Shown here one piece after another: positions 1-10,429 of a DNA stretch of 64,000 nt. The notes below the pieces were generated by a model, which searched no databases, was not told the origin of the DNA, and saw only the letters and a program-made list of their open reading frames with translations. Source of the DNA: Planctomycetota bacterium (GTDB lineage: Bacteria > Planctomycetota > Phycisphaerae > Phycisphaerales > UBA1924); contig JAFEBO010000002.1 of NCBI GenBank assembly GCA_018242625.1, positions 48,085 through 112,084 on the forward strand. Direction: 5' to 3'. Numbering within the stretch: the stretch's first letter is position 1; the number at the start of each line of letters is the position of its first letter. The position numbers and the translations under genes are program-made.

Positions 1-1914
1 GAGATCCGTGACTTTCATGTCGACCGGGGAGTTTTCCAGCCCGCCGGCGCTGCGCCGGCGGCGGAGGAAACGAGCAGAAACCCCGACGTGATGGCGGAGA
101 TCCGGCGTATCCAGAACACAAAGACCAACTGGGGCGCGACGGCGATCATCCTGGTTGTGTCGCTGATCGCATTTCTCGCGATCGGGCTGCCGGGCATCTC
201 GGGCTGGGTGCGGATGGGGATGCTGGTGGGCATCCTGCTGCTGCACGAGCTCGGGCACTTCGTGGCCATGAAGTTTTTCGGCTATTCCAACCTGCGGATG
301 TTCTTCATCCCGGGCTTTGGGGCCGCGGTTTCGGGCCAGCACTACAACGTGGCGGCGTGGAAGAAGGTGATCGTTGCGCTGATGGGCCCGCTGCCGGGCA
401 TTGCGATCTCGATCCCGCTGGCTTTTGCGGGAGCGTGGACACACCAGCGATTCGTCGTCGAGCTCGCGGTGATGATGCTGTTCCTGAACGGGTTCAACCT
501 GCTGCCCATCCTGCCGCTCGACGGCGGCCGCGTGGCGCACGTCATCCTGTTCTCGCGGAACTTCTGGCTGGATGCGGTGTTCCGCGTGGCGACCGCGCTG
601 GCATTCATGGGACTTGCCATTCCTACCAAGAGCCCGATACTGATCGGGCTGGCGGCGGGGCCCATCGCCGGCCTGCCGCGCGCCATCAAGCTTGCCGAGA
701 TCGCGCGTGCCCTGCGGCGCGAGGGCTTTTCGCCCGAGTCGCGGGACGGCCGGACGATCCCCGCGGAGGCTGCGGACACCATCATCGATCGGATCCGCGC
801 GAAGTTCTCACGCCCGATTCACCCAAGGCTGCTTGCGCAGCAGACACTGGGAGTATTTGAAGATCTGAACACCCGGCCCCCGGGGGTTCTTGCGAGCGCT
901 TCGCTCCTCCTGCTGTACGCGGGGAGCTTTGGGGCGGTGACGCTGCTCGCTGTCGTGCTCGTGATGACGGGGCGTGCCAAGGCGATGGATACCGCGCGTG
1001 ATGATGCGCAGCGTCCGCAGCACAGCCTTGTACCGGAGAAGATCAGAAGGAGCGGCAGCAGCGCGGGAGAGCGGAGCTTTGTCGCGGCCACTTCTGCCGG
1101 CGGGGGGAGAGATCTCTTTGAGAGGGCAACGGCACTTGCCAAGCCGGGCGAATCCGTCACGATGCTGGGTGATACGGTGCTTGTCTCGGTTCCAAAGGAT
1201 GATCTTGCGCGGCAGCGCGCGTGGGCGGAGGCGCTCGCGGGGCCTTCGGTCGTCGTAGACTGCGAGGGTGAGCGGGCGGGGCTGATGTTCAACTTTGCCG
1301 CGACGGTGCCCGATGCGGCTCAGGCGACCAAACTCGATCAGGAATTTGGCGACTTTTTCGCTCTGCCGGGCAACAGCAAGCTGCTGCCGCCGTGGGCGGG
1401 CAGTCCGAGCGCGGAAGTGCGGCGGGCCAGGGATCTGTACCTCCGTCTTGAGAAAGTCGAAACCGACGACGATCCCGAAATGCAGAGCATGAACAAAGAA
1501 TTCATGGACCTGCGGCTGGATCCGGAGAAGAGACAGGCGCTGACAAAGAGGTTTGTCGCCCGGCGCCGCGAGTTGCACGAGGCGGCCGTGCGCAAGACCA
1601 TCGAAGAACTGGGTTCAGAGCCCGAGCGAAAAATGGCTCAGGAGTATCTCGAACTGATCCAATCCGCGCCGCCCGCGAGCATCTTTGAAAAGGAAACCGA
1701 ACTCTTTGCTCCGCGTCTGGGGCGGGCGGGAACGGAACAGGAATGGGTCTGCGCGGGCGATGGATATTGCTTCGTGGAAGGGCAGGAGATCTTTATCTCC
1801 GGCCTGCGGTTTAACGACCCTTCGCGCGGACCCGAAGTCCTCGCGAAGTGGCTCCTCGAGAACGGGTGCAGGGACGTGAGGTACGGCGTCGGGGCCGTCG
1901 ATCCGGACGACTGA
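1..1914 (+). CDS. M50 (site-2) family intramembrane metalloprotease, 5' end beyond window
   Basis: Membrane zinc protease of the site-2 protease type, which cuts substrates inside the bilayer. Numbering from the GTG at 88, HELGH lies at residues 53-57 and LPLDGG around 143-147, giving the expected zinc ligands H53, H57 and D145. Hydrophobic segments surround both motifs. After about residue 270 there is a further membrane segment and then a soluble, charged C-terminal region of roughly 300 residues that I do not recognise, so the protein is longer than a minimal site-2 protease. The frame is open with no stop back to base 1 and reads as ordinary protein (EIRDFHVDRGVFQPAG). The true start is therefore probably left of the window, and neither 88 (GTG) nor 91 (ATG) has a convincing ribosome site. 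The stop codon abuts the ATG of the next gene. The substrate cannot be inferred. Confidence 0.85.
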   Translation, partial: EIRDFHVDRGVFQPAGAAPAAEETSRNPDVMAEIRRIQNTKTNWGATAIILVVSLIAFLAIGLPGISGWVRMGMLVGILLLHELGHFVAMKFFGYSNLRMFFIPGFGAAVSGQHYNVAAWKKVIVALMGPLPGIAISIPLAFAGAWTHQRFVVELAVMMLFLNGFNLLPILPLDGGRVAHVILFSRNFWLDAVFRVATALAFMGLAIPTKSPILIGLAAGPIAGLPRAIKLAEIARALRREGFSPESRDGRTIPAEAADTIIDRIRAKFSRPIHPRLLAQQTLGVFEDLNTRPPGVLASASLLLLYAGSFGAVTLLAVVLVMTGRAKAMDTARDDAQRPQHSLVPEKIRRSGSSAGERSFVAATSAGGGRDLFERATALAKPGESVTMLGDTVLVSVPKDDLARQRAWAEALAGPSVVVDCEGERAGLMFNFAATVPDAAQATKLDQEFGDFFALPGNSKLLPPWAGSPSAEVRRARDLYLRLEKVETDDDPEMQSMNKEFMDLRLDPEKRQALTKRFVARRRELHEAAVRKTIEELGSEPERKMAQEYLELIQSAPPASIFEKETELFAPRLGRAGTEQEWVCAGDGYCFVEGQEIFISGLRFNDPSRGPEVLAKWLLENGCRDVRYGVGAVDPDD

Positions 1915-2295
1915 ATGCCGGCCTTTGATTCAGGCATGATCGTGTACTTCGCGGCGGACCTGCTCTGGGCCAGCAAGATCAAGGCGACAGCGGACGCGCT
2001 GGGGCTGGCCTGCCGCCCGGTGCGGAACATGGAGATGCTGGAGGCGCGGCTGGCGGACAGCCCGGTCGGAGCTTTGCTCGTGGATCTTGCATCTCCGGAG
2101 ATCGCCATGGCGATGATCGCCCGGGTGAAACCTCGCGGGCCGGAGATCCGGGTGCTCGCATTCGGACCCCACATCGAGCGGGAGACACTCCAGGCCGCTC
2201 GTGCGGCAGGCGCCGATGAAGTGCTGACGCGTGGCGCGTTCGACCACAACATGGACCAGGTACTCTTGCGATTCGGAAGCGGTTCCCGCACATGA
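1915..2295 (+). CDS. small receiver-like (CheY-fold) protein
   Basis: A 126-residue protein starting at the ATG directly after the M50 stop codon, so the two are probably cotranscribed and translationally coupled. An alternative ATG at 1936 gives a start at MIVYFAADL, which is closer to where a receiver fold begins. The pattern is alternating strands and helices: a hydrophobic strand (IVYFAADL), GALLVDLASPE where a receiver has its phospho-accepting Asp strand, then VLAFGPH and ADEVLTRGAF. The last resembles the 'GAdeyltKP' end of response regulators, but Arg stands near the usual Lys position. There is no output domain. It may be a degenerate or stand-alone receiver; the fold is inferred and the function is unknown. 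Confidence 0.55.
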   Translation: MPAFDSGMIVYFAADLLWASKIKATADALGLACRPVRNMEMLEARLADSPVGALLVDLASPEIAMAMIARVKPRGPEIRVLAFGPHIERETLQAARAAGADEVLTRGAFDHNMDQVLLRFGSGSRT

Positions 2296-2452
2296 ATTTC
2301 TGGTTTCCGCCGCGGAGTCGAATAGAGGCAGGCACATCGTGATCAAGGAACTGCTCTAGGACCGCAACCCGCGACGGTGGATTCTGCCGATCGCGCTCAT
2401 CGGTCTTGGGTTCACGACACTTCGCGGTCGTTTCAGCTCTTCGGACAGTCTG

Positions 2453-3070
2453 GTGCTCATCGGCGGAGGCGTCGTAGTTCTCGGGTTCGAACTGCTGCTG
2501 ACGCGGTCGCCGATCTTACGACCGAGGCGATGCTGTCCGCGGTGCAACTGCCTGAGTGATGCGAAGCTCAAGGAGTGCCCTTGCTGTGGCCGCTCGTGGC
2601 TGAAGGAGCCCGGCATGTTCTTCCCGCTCGAAGTGTGGGCGATTCCTGCGGTCGCTCGAAAAGCTCGCTGGGCCCGAGCCGGCGCGATTCTGATGGCGGC
2701 TTTCGCCGGGGTGGTGCTGTACTTCACCTTCAACTCCGCTCCGCTCGCGATTGTGGTCGGCCTTGCCTGCTGGATGATGTTCACTCGGGTTGCGAGCGTG
2801 CTCGCGCTCAAGTCGGCGTGCGATCTGCTCCAGACACATGCGGGACGGCTGTGCCGGACCTGCCTCTACCCGCTGGATCGTTCGATGACCGTCTGTCCCG
2901 AATGCGGGCAGCCCGGTACCGCTAACTCCTCACGTTGGGCGTGGGCTCGAACAGGGCTCTGGTGGCCTCGCGGAACGATTTCAGATCTCATGAAGGCGGA
3001 CGAGGAAGGCCGCGAGCAGTCGCTGCGAGCCGGCCCCGCGACCGGGGCGCGAGGCGAGGGGCTTTTCTAG
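2453..3070 (+). CDS. zinc-ribbon membrane protein, probably interrupted by a TAG codon
   Basis: The readable part begins at GTG 2453 and encodes 205 residues. It has one zinc ribbon (CCPRCNC ... CPCCG) early, two hydrophobic segments in the middle (around AGAILMAAFAGVVLYF and LAIVVGLACWMMF) and a second ribbon (CRTCLYPL ... CPECGQPG). This is the planctomycete-style zinc-ribbon membrane architecture seen four more times in this window. No good ribosome site precedes 2453. A GTG at 2339 does have one (GAGG about 8 nt upstream), and from there the frame is VIKELL, a TAG at 2357-2359, then DRNPRRWILPIALIGLG, which reads as natural protein into the annotated part. The original gene was probably 2339-3070, with the TAG being a nonsense mutation or sequence error. 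Function unknown. Confidence 0.55.
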   Translation: MLIGGGVVVLGFELLLTRSPILRPRRCCPRCNCLSDAKLKECPCCGRSWLKEPGMFFPLEVWAIPAVARKARWARAGAILMAAFAGVVLYFTFNSAPLAIVVGLACWMMFTRVASVLALKSACDLLQTHAGRLCRTCLYPLDRSMTVCPECGQPGTANSSRWAWARTGLWWPRGTISDLMKADEEGREQSLRAGPATGARGEGLF

Positions 3071-3357
3071 CGATTCCCGACCCGTCAGCGGACCCCGGCC
3101 GGGCTCTGGAGGACGGCTTCGAACCCGGACAAGGCCTAAACTTCCGCCTGTCGGTTGGTCGACCGACTCCGGGTTGCCGCGGGTGTTCGCGGCGGCCGGT
3201 TCGTTCTGCAGGATGCCGAACGCCCCCGTTCCTCTCCGCGAGAGGGGGCAGACCAAGGGCCGTGACCCGCCAAGCGGGCGCCACGGTTCGCGGTTTCGGT
3301 GCCGACGCGTGCGCTCGACCGGCGCAGCGCGGGGCACTCGAGGGACAAAGAGAAAAC
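3071..3357 (+). other. rpsA upstream region
   Basis: Noncoding stretch before rpsA. The rpsA frame is open through it, but the composition (many Arg, Pro and Gly) and the lack of a signal argue against coding. TAAACT at about 3136 is a possible -10 box; I see no confident -35 box or hairpin. Confidence 0.4.
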
Positions 3358-5136
<1,779 letters not shown>

Positions 5137-5160
5137 GCAGCGGCAAGGCCAAAAAACCTC

Positions 5161-5188
5161 AAGCCCCGGTCAATGGACCGGGGCTTTT
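5161..5188 (+). terminator. intrinsic terminator of rpsA
   Basis: Perfect stem AAGCCCCGGTC / GACCGGGGCTT with an AATG loop, then TTTTCATTT. It lies 25 nt after the rpsA stop. Confidence 0.9.
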
Positions 5189-5445
5189 CATTTGCCGCGT
5201 GCGCGATCTGGGCGGGCCACGGAACCGGGCGACGTGCGGCGGAGGTAAAGTCATGATCGGCCCGGCGCGTCAAAGGCGAGCCGGAACCGATGATTTTCGA
5301 GGTTCAGCACATGGCTAGAAAGCTGATCAGGAAGAGAAGAGACACCTTGCGGCGGCTGTCGGTCATGGCGATGAGCATTTTCATTTCTGGGTTTTCCTGC
5401 GAGTCTTGGAATGTCGCGGCCGCCTGCGAGCGGCTCACGAGGTAC
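5189..5445. other. gap with no visible gene
   Basis: Between the rpsA terminator and the likely start of the next gene. The downstream frame is open from 5290, but the residues before 5446 are not protein-like. I see no RNA gene or clear promoter. Confidence 0.4.
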
Positions 5446-7407
5446 ATGATGCAACGGCCATGCCGGGCGAACGCCCAGAGGAACTTGTGGTCTTCGCTGC
5501 GCACGGAGGGCCCTGTTCTCGGAACCTGCGGGTTCTCGGGCCCGCGATGGCTTGCCGTGTTGCTCTGCCGCAACGCGGTTTGTGCCCTGCTGGCGACATC
5601 GCTGGCGTCGGGCGCGTTGGCCGGGCCGCCCGCCGCTCCCCAAGCGCCAGCTGCGGCCCCGGAGGCGGACATCAAGCCCGCACCGGCGAAAGTCCGGCTC
5701 ACCGAGGCGATGCTGCGCCCGCCCGAACCGGCCAATGTGCTCGAGGCGTTCACCTCTGTCCGCAAGGCCATCGATTCATGGAATCTCGAAGGCATCACGG
5801 GCAAGATCGATGAACACTGCGGCGCGGTCTGTGTGACGCTGCGGTTTGGCGGAAGGACGATCGGACGGGGTGTCGAACTGGGCGGCCCGGGCGCGCTGGA
5901 AAAGGCGGCGCGGGCCGCTATGCGCGATGCCGGCCGCTTCTTCGGCGAGAAGGGAAAGCCCCAAAGCTCCGGGCGGATCAGCATCGGGCTCGAGGTGGCG
6001 GGAGCGCTCGTCCCCTACTCCCCTGAGAGCTATGACGATGCCGATCTCGAGATCGCTCCCGGCATCGAGGGTGTCGGAGCCAGGGCCGGCGCGGGCGACG
6101 CGGAAAAGTTCCGGGTCATCTTCCCGTCGATGATGTTGACGGCCGGGCAGAACTCGGACAAGTCCGTCGGAACTGGCGGCCAGTCTCCGGGCGATGCGCT
6201 CGCATCGTGCGCCGCGTTCGCACTTTCAGATCCCGCGCTCGCTGTGCGGGGCGGAGAAGCAAATTCCACCCAGTCGCTGATGAAGACCCGGGGAGTCGTC
6301 TTTTACCGCTTCGCGGTCGCGCAGGTCGGCCAGACCGACCCCGCAGAGGGGCCGGCGTTTCTCTACCGGTGCGGCAAGGTCGTTCCCGAACGCGACGTCA
6401 CCGTCGCGTCCCTGCGCCGGTGGGCCAACGGCGTTGCCAACCATCTGCTCCTCCGGATACGCACATCGGACGGGGCCACGATGGTTTCGGGTCTTTATTC
6501 CCCGGTCTCGGGAGCATCGATCCCGCGCGCCGAAACCGGAGAGGAAGCCCTGATCGGCTGGTCGCTCGCGTTCGCCGCGTCCAGAGGGTGCCTGGAACCT
6601 GAAACATCCCGACAGTGCCTGGCCGCGGCAAGAAGCATCGCCAAGGACCTGTGCGCCCGCGAGCCGGCGCAGCGCCGCGTCGAGAACTCTCCGGTGGCGA
6701 GCGCCGGGTTGCTGCTTCTGCTGCGGGAAATCGGAGACCCGATCGAAGGGTCGGCCGAAGCCGAGAAGGCCGCAACAAGTGTTGTGCGAAAGGTGCTGGA
6801 AGAGCCCGTGAAGTCGGGCGCTACTTCGGGCTTGTGCGCATACGCCGGTGCGGGCGCCGCCGGGGCGCTGGGCGATTCGGCCCGGCGGGGCATCCCCGCC
6901 ATCTTCGCGGCCCTGCAAACAGACAAACTCGCCGCGGCGATGCCGTGGATCGTGCTTGCGGCAAAGACGGACGCGGGCGAGGCCGAGATCAAGCCCGCCC
7001 CTGCTCTGCGGGAATGGCGGGAGATGGTCCAGAAGTTCGTCATGACCGCACAGGACGCGGGGCCGGATGGTGAAGATCTCGTCGGCGGGATCGTCTTCGC
7101 CGGAACACGTTCGCCCCTGCCATCGGCCCAGAGCCTGCGCGTTGTTGCCGGACTCTGCGCGATGCTCGACGACGAACACCTCACCGGTCCGGACGAACGC
7201 GCGAAGGAAATCGCGCGGCTGATCCCGTGCCTTCGCTTCGTGCGTCAACTGCTGGCAGACGAATACAACGCGACGATGTACACCGATCCCACGCGGGCCC
7301 AGTGGGGAGCGCGAAACTCGCTCTGGGACCAGCGGATGAGCGGCGAAGCCAGCGCGCTGGCGCTCGTCACGCTGTGCGAAGCGGCGGACGGAGCCGAACG
7401 GAAATAG
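5446..7407 (+). CDS. large exported protein of unknown function
   Basis: I do not recognise this protein. The frame is open from 5290, but the first credible translation start is ATG 5446/5449 after GAGGTAC. A later GTG at about 5560 would place the hydrophobic segment at the very N-terminus. That segment (AVLLCRNAVCALLATSLASGALAG) looks like a signal peptide with an Ala-x-Ala-Gly cleavage site, followed by a Pro/Ala-rich linker. The mature part is a mostly soluble mixture of helix and strand with paired cysteines (HCGAVCVTL, LYRCGKV, LCAREP) and no metal or catalytic motif I can name. Near the C-terminus a helical region with repeated Ala/Leu could be HEAT-like. It stands alone between the rpsA terminator and gyrA. 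An exported or periplasmic location is inferred; no function is proposed. Confidence 0.7.
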   Translation: MMQRPCRANAQRNLWSSLRTEGPVLGTCGFSGPRWLAVLLCRNAVCALLATSLASGALAGPPAAPQAPAAAPEADIKPAPAKVRLTEAMLRPPEPANVLEAFTSVRKAIDSWNLEGITGKIDEHCGAVCVTLRFGGRTIGRGVELGGPGALEKAARAAMRDAGRFFGEKGKPQSSGRISIGLEVAGALVPYSPESYDDADLEIAPGIEGVGARAGAGDAEKFRVIFPSMMLTAGQNSDKSVGTGGQSPGDALASCAAFALSDPALAVRGGEANSTQSLMKTRGVVFYRFAVAQVGQTDPAEGPAFLYRCGKVVPERDVTVASLRRWANGVANHLLLRIRTSDGATMVSGLYSPVSGASIPRAETGEEALIGWSLAFAASRGCLEPETSRQCLAAARSIAKDLCAREPAQRRVENSPVASAGLLLLLREIGDPIEGSAEAEKAATSVVRKVLEEPVKSGATSGLCAYAGAGAAGALGDSARRGIPAIFAALQTDKLAAAMPWIVLAAKTDAGEAEIKPAPALREWREMVQKFVMTAQDAGPDGEDLVGGIVFAGTRSPLPSAQSLRVVAGLCAMLDDEHLTGPDERAKEIARLIPCLRFVRQLLADEYNATMYTDPTRAQWGARNSLWDQRMSGEASALALVTLCEAADGAERK

Positions 7408-7488
7408 GGCGAAAACGGGCCCCCGCGCCCGGTTCGTGCAAACTTGAAATTTCGGCCCGGAAAGTGCCCGCAAAGAACGGAAAATCAG

Positions 7489-7540
7489 GGCCTTTTTTGA
7501 CATCCCATCGCGGGAAATGACGGCCTTTTTTGACTAGAAT
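7489..7540 (+). promoter_or_regulatory. direct repeats and -10-like box upstream of gyrA
   Basis: The 13-mer GGCCTTTTTTGAC occurs at 7489-7501 and again at 7522-7534, exactly 33 bp apart. The second copy abuts TAGAAT (7535-7540), a five-of-six match to a -10 box. This would give a leader of about 85 nt before gyrA. No -35 match sits at normal spacing. Regulatory function is inferred from the repetition and position. Confidence 0.45.
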
Positions 7541-7631
7541 CGCGGCCTCGAAACCGCACGGCTCTGTCCGCCGGTTTTCGGTGCGAACGAGGAGGCCATT
7601 CCAGCTGGAATAGCCCCTTGCGGAGGTACGG

Positions 7632-10388
7632 ATGACCGACGATCTGAACGCGGCACGCGGGCCCGATGCGGAGAGCTTTGGCGGCGCGAACCCCAACGCC
7701 GGCCGCGTCCTGGACCTTGACATCCAGCGGGAACTTCAGGATTCGTACCTCACCTACGCGATGAGCACGATCATGGACCGGGCTCTGCCCGATGTCCGCG
7801 ATGGGCTCAAGCCCTCGCAGCGACGCATCCTCGTCGCGATGAACGATCTCAAGCTGCGCCCCGGCAAGAAGCACCTCAAGTGCGCCAAGATCGCGGGCAA
7901 TACCTCGGGCGACTACCACCCGCACGGCGAGGCGGTCGTCTATCCGACGCTGGTCGGCATGGCTCAGAAGTGGCGCATGCGCGTGCCGCTCATCGATCCG
8001 CAGGGCAACTTCGGTTCGATCAACGGCGATCCGCCCGCCGCCATGCGATACACCGAAGCCCGAATGACCCATGCGGCCGTGGACATGCTGGCCGATCTGG
8101 AATTCGACACGGTCGACAGGCAGCCCAACTACGACGACCGCCTTCTCGAGCCGACCGTCCTGCCGGGGAAGTTTCCGCAGCTGCTGATCAACGGCGGCAT
8201 CGGCATCGCGGTGGGCATGGCAACCAGCCTGCCTCCCCAGAACCCGCTGGAGGTCTTCGACTCGATCATCCGGGTGCTGGAGAACCCGCAGATCACGCTC
8301 CAGGAATTGATGACCGATCTCAAGGATGCCGACGGAGTGATCTTGCGAGCGGGCATGAAGGGGCCGGACTTCCCGACCGGGGGAACCATCCTGGGACGCC
8401 GGGGCATTGTCGAGGCCTACGCGACGGGGCGGGGCCGTGTCACGGTGCGGGGCACCTGCCGCATCGAGAGCCTGGGTGGCGAGGGCTCCAAGAGCGACCG
8501 GCACCAGATCGTGATCGATGAGATCCCGTACAACAGCTCGCAGGAACTGCTGCTGAAGAAGATCGTCGAGGCGGTCGAGGAAGACCGCATCCCGGACGTT
8601 TCCGACGTGCGCGACGAGTCGGGCCGCGAAGCGCCGACGCGCATCGTGATCGAGCTGAAGCGGGGCGCCGATCCGCGCGTGGTCGAGAAGCAGCTCTACG
8701 AGTTCACGAGCCTGCAGGACACGTTCAGCATCATGAACATCGCGCTGGTCAACCGCCAGCCGCGCACGCTCAGCCTGCGCGAGATGATCGATCTGTACAT
8801 CGAGCACCGGCGCGAAGTGATCCGTCGCCGCACCAATTTCCTGCTCCGCAAGGCCAAGAAAGAGGCCCACGAGAAGGAAGCCCTCATCTACGCCGTCTGC
8901 GATATCGACGAGGTGATCAAGATCATCCGCTCGAGCCGCACGCGTGAGGAGGCCATCCAGAAGCTGATGGACCGCCGCTTCCAGATCCCGGCGACCCACC
9001 CCTACGCGCCCAAGCTCCCCGAGCGGCTGCTGCGCATGCTCCGGGCGGCCGAGCCCGCCGGCGGCATCCTGCTCTCTCGCCTCCAGGCCGAGGCGATCGG
9101 CGGGCTGCGGCTGATCCAGCTCGTCGGCCTTGAGATCGAAAAGCTCGTCAACGAATACAACGAACTGGTCCGGCAGATCGAGGAGTACGAGTCGATCCTC
9201 GCCAGCGAGACCAAGGTCCGCTCCATGATCAAGGACGACTGCGAGGAGATGCGTTCCCGCTACGGAACGGGCAAGCCGGCGGTCCGGCGCACCCAGATCG
9301 ACGAGTCCGAAGTCGATATCACCATCGCCGAACTCATCCCCCGAGAGGATGTTGCGGTCACGATCAGCCACCAGGGCTACGTCAAGCGCGTACCGCTCGA
9401 TACCTACCGGACTCAGGGTCGCGGCGGCAAGGGCATCCGCGCGGGCGACGCCAAGGACGAGGACTTCATCGAGCACGTCTTTGTCGCAGGCACACACGAC
9501 GACCTGCTCTGCTTTACCAACACCGGACGCATCTTCAAAATGAAGGTGTACGAAGTGCCCGAGATGAGCCGCACGAGCAAGGGGCGGGCCATCATCAACC
9601 TGCTGGAGCTGCGCGAGGGAGAATCGACCCGCGCGTACCTCGCCATCAAGGACTTCGAATCCGGCAGCCACTTCCTCACGTTCTGCTCCCAGGGCGGAAT
9701 CGTGAAGCGCACTCCCCTCAAGGACTACCAGAACGTCAACCGCAGCGGCATCATCGCGGTCGGACTCAAAGAGGGCGATTCGCTGCTCAATGTGGCGCTC
9801 ACCGGCGGCGGCGACGACATCATGCTCATCACGGCGCACGGCAACGCCATCCGCTTCGCCGAGGAAGATGCCCGCCTGATGGGGCGTTCGGCGGCCGGCG
9901 TCAAGGGCATCGAGCTCGAAGAGGGCGATCAGGTGATCGGCGTGGTGCAGATCCCCATGACCAAGGACGCCGACGGCGATTCCATCACCGTCGATCCTTC
10001 GATGAGCCTGCTCACCATCACCGAGAACGGCTACGGCAAACGCACGCTCGTGGACGAGTACCGGGTGCAGCCCGAAGAGGGCAAAGCCCGCAGCCAGTCA
10101 CGCGGCGGCAAGGGACGCGCCGACATCAAGACCACCGATCGCAACGGCGTGTCGGTGGCGGCTCTCGGAGTTCATGACGGCGACGATGTCGTCGTGGTTT
10201 CCAAGGGGGGCCAGCTCGTGCGTGTCAAGGCCTCGGGGATCAGCCAGATCGGGCGTGGCACCCAGGGCGTCCGCGTCGTCTCGCTCAACGATGGCGACAA
10301 GGTCATCTCCGCGGCACGCATCGATGAGAGCATCGCGGGCGAAAGCTCACCCGAGGACCTGCCCCCGGCCGCCGGCGAACCGGCCTGA
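7632..10388 (+). CDS. gyrA: DNA gyrase subunit A
   Basis: The DNA-breaking and rejoining subunit of gyrase, which with GyrB introduces negative supercoils. The 918-residue product has the winged-helix/tower breakage domain, with catalytic Tyr140 in AAMRYTEARM, followed by the C-terminal beta-pinwheel. A GyrA box, QGRGGKG near residue 595, distinguishes it from ParC; a second similar motif (QSRGGKG) lies further on. In the quinolone-binding helix (HPHGEAVVYP, residues 96-105) the positions matching E. coli Ser83 and Asp87 are Ala101 and Pro105. In known enzymes loss of those residues lowers quinolone binding, so intrinsic low sensitivity is likely. ATG 7632 has GGAGG 5 nt upstream. gyrB is not in the window. 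Repeats upstream may regulate it. Confidence 0.97.
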   Translation: MTDDLNAARGPDAESFGGANPNAGRVLDLDIQRELQDSYLTYAMSTIMDRALPDVRDGLKPSQRRILVAMNDLKLRPGKKHLKCAKIAGNTSGDYHPHGEAVVYPTLVGMAQKWRMRVPLIDPQGNFGSINGDPPAAMRYTEARMTHAAVDMLADLEFDTVDRQPNYDDRLLEPTVLPGKFPQLLINGGIGIAVGMATSLPPQNPLEVFDSIIRVLENPQITLQELMTDLKDADGVILRAGMKGPDFPTGGTILGRRGIVEAYATGRGRVTVRGTCRIESLGGEGSKSDRHQIVIDEIPYNSSQELLLKKIVEAVEEDRIPDVSDVRDESGREAPTRIVIELKRGADPRVVEKQLYEFTSLQDTFSIMNIALVNRQPRTLSLREMIDLYIEHRREVIRRRTNFLLRKAKKEAHEKEALIYAVCDIDEVIKIIRSSRTREEAIQKLMDRRFQIPATHPYAPKLPERLLRMLRAAEPAGGILLSRLQAEAIGGLRLIQLVGLEIEKLVNEYNELVRQIEEYESILASETKVRSMIKDDCEEMRSRYGTGKPAVRRTQIDESEVDITIAELIPREDVAVTISHQGYVKRVPLDTYRTQGRGGKGIRAGDAKDEDFIEHVFVAGTHDDLLCFTNTGRIFKMKVYEVPEMSRTSKGRAIINLLELREGESTRAYLAIKDFESGSHFLTFCSQGGIVKRTPLKDYQNVNRSGIIAVGLKEGDSLLNVALTGGGDDIMLITAHGNAIRFAEEDARLMGRSAAGVKGIELEEGDQVIGVVQIPMTKDADGDSITVDPSMSLLTITENGYGKRTLVDEYRVQPEEGKARSQSRGGKGRADIKTTDRNGVSVAALGVHDGDDVVVVSKGGQLVRVKASGISQIGRGTQGVRVVSLNDGDKVISAARIDESIAGESSPEDLPPAAGEPA

Positions 10389-10429
10389 GCCCGTGTGGTA
10401 AGCTCGGGAAGCAGTAACCCGGGGCCACC

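Noticed and set aside
2935..3357. Extended N-terminus of ribosomal protein S1
   Set aside because: The frame is open, but the text is Arg/Pro/Gly-rich, unrelated to S1, and overlaps the preceding gene; the MIDENL start fits the family.
7485..9839. 784-residue open frame antisense to gyrA
   Set aside because: Shadow of a strongly coding plus strand; repetitive Asp/Leu/Arg composition.
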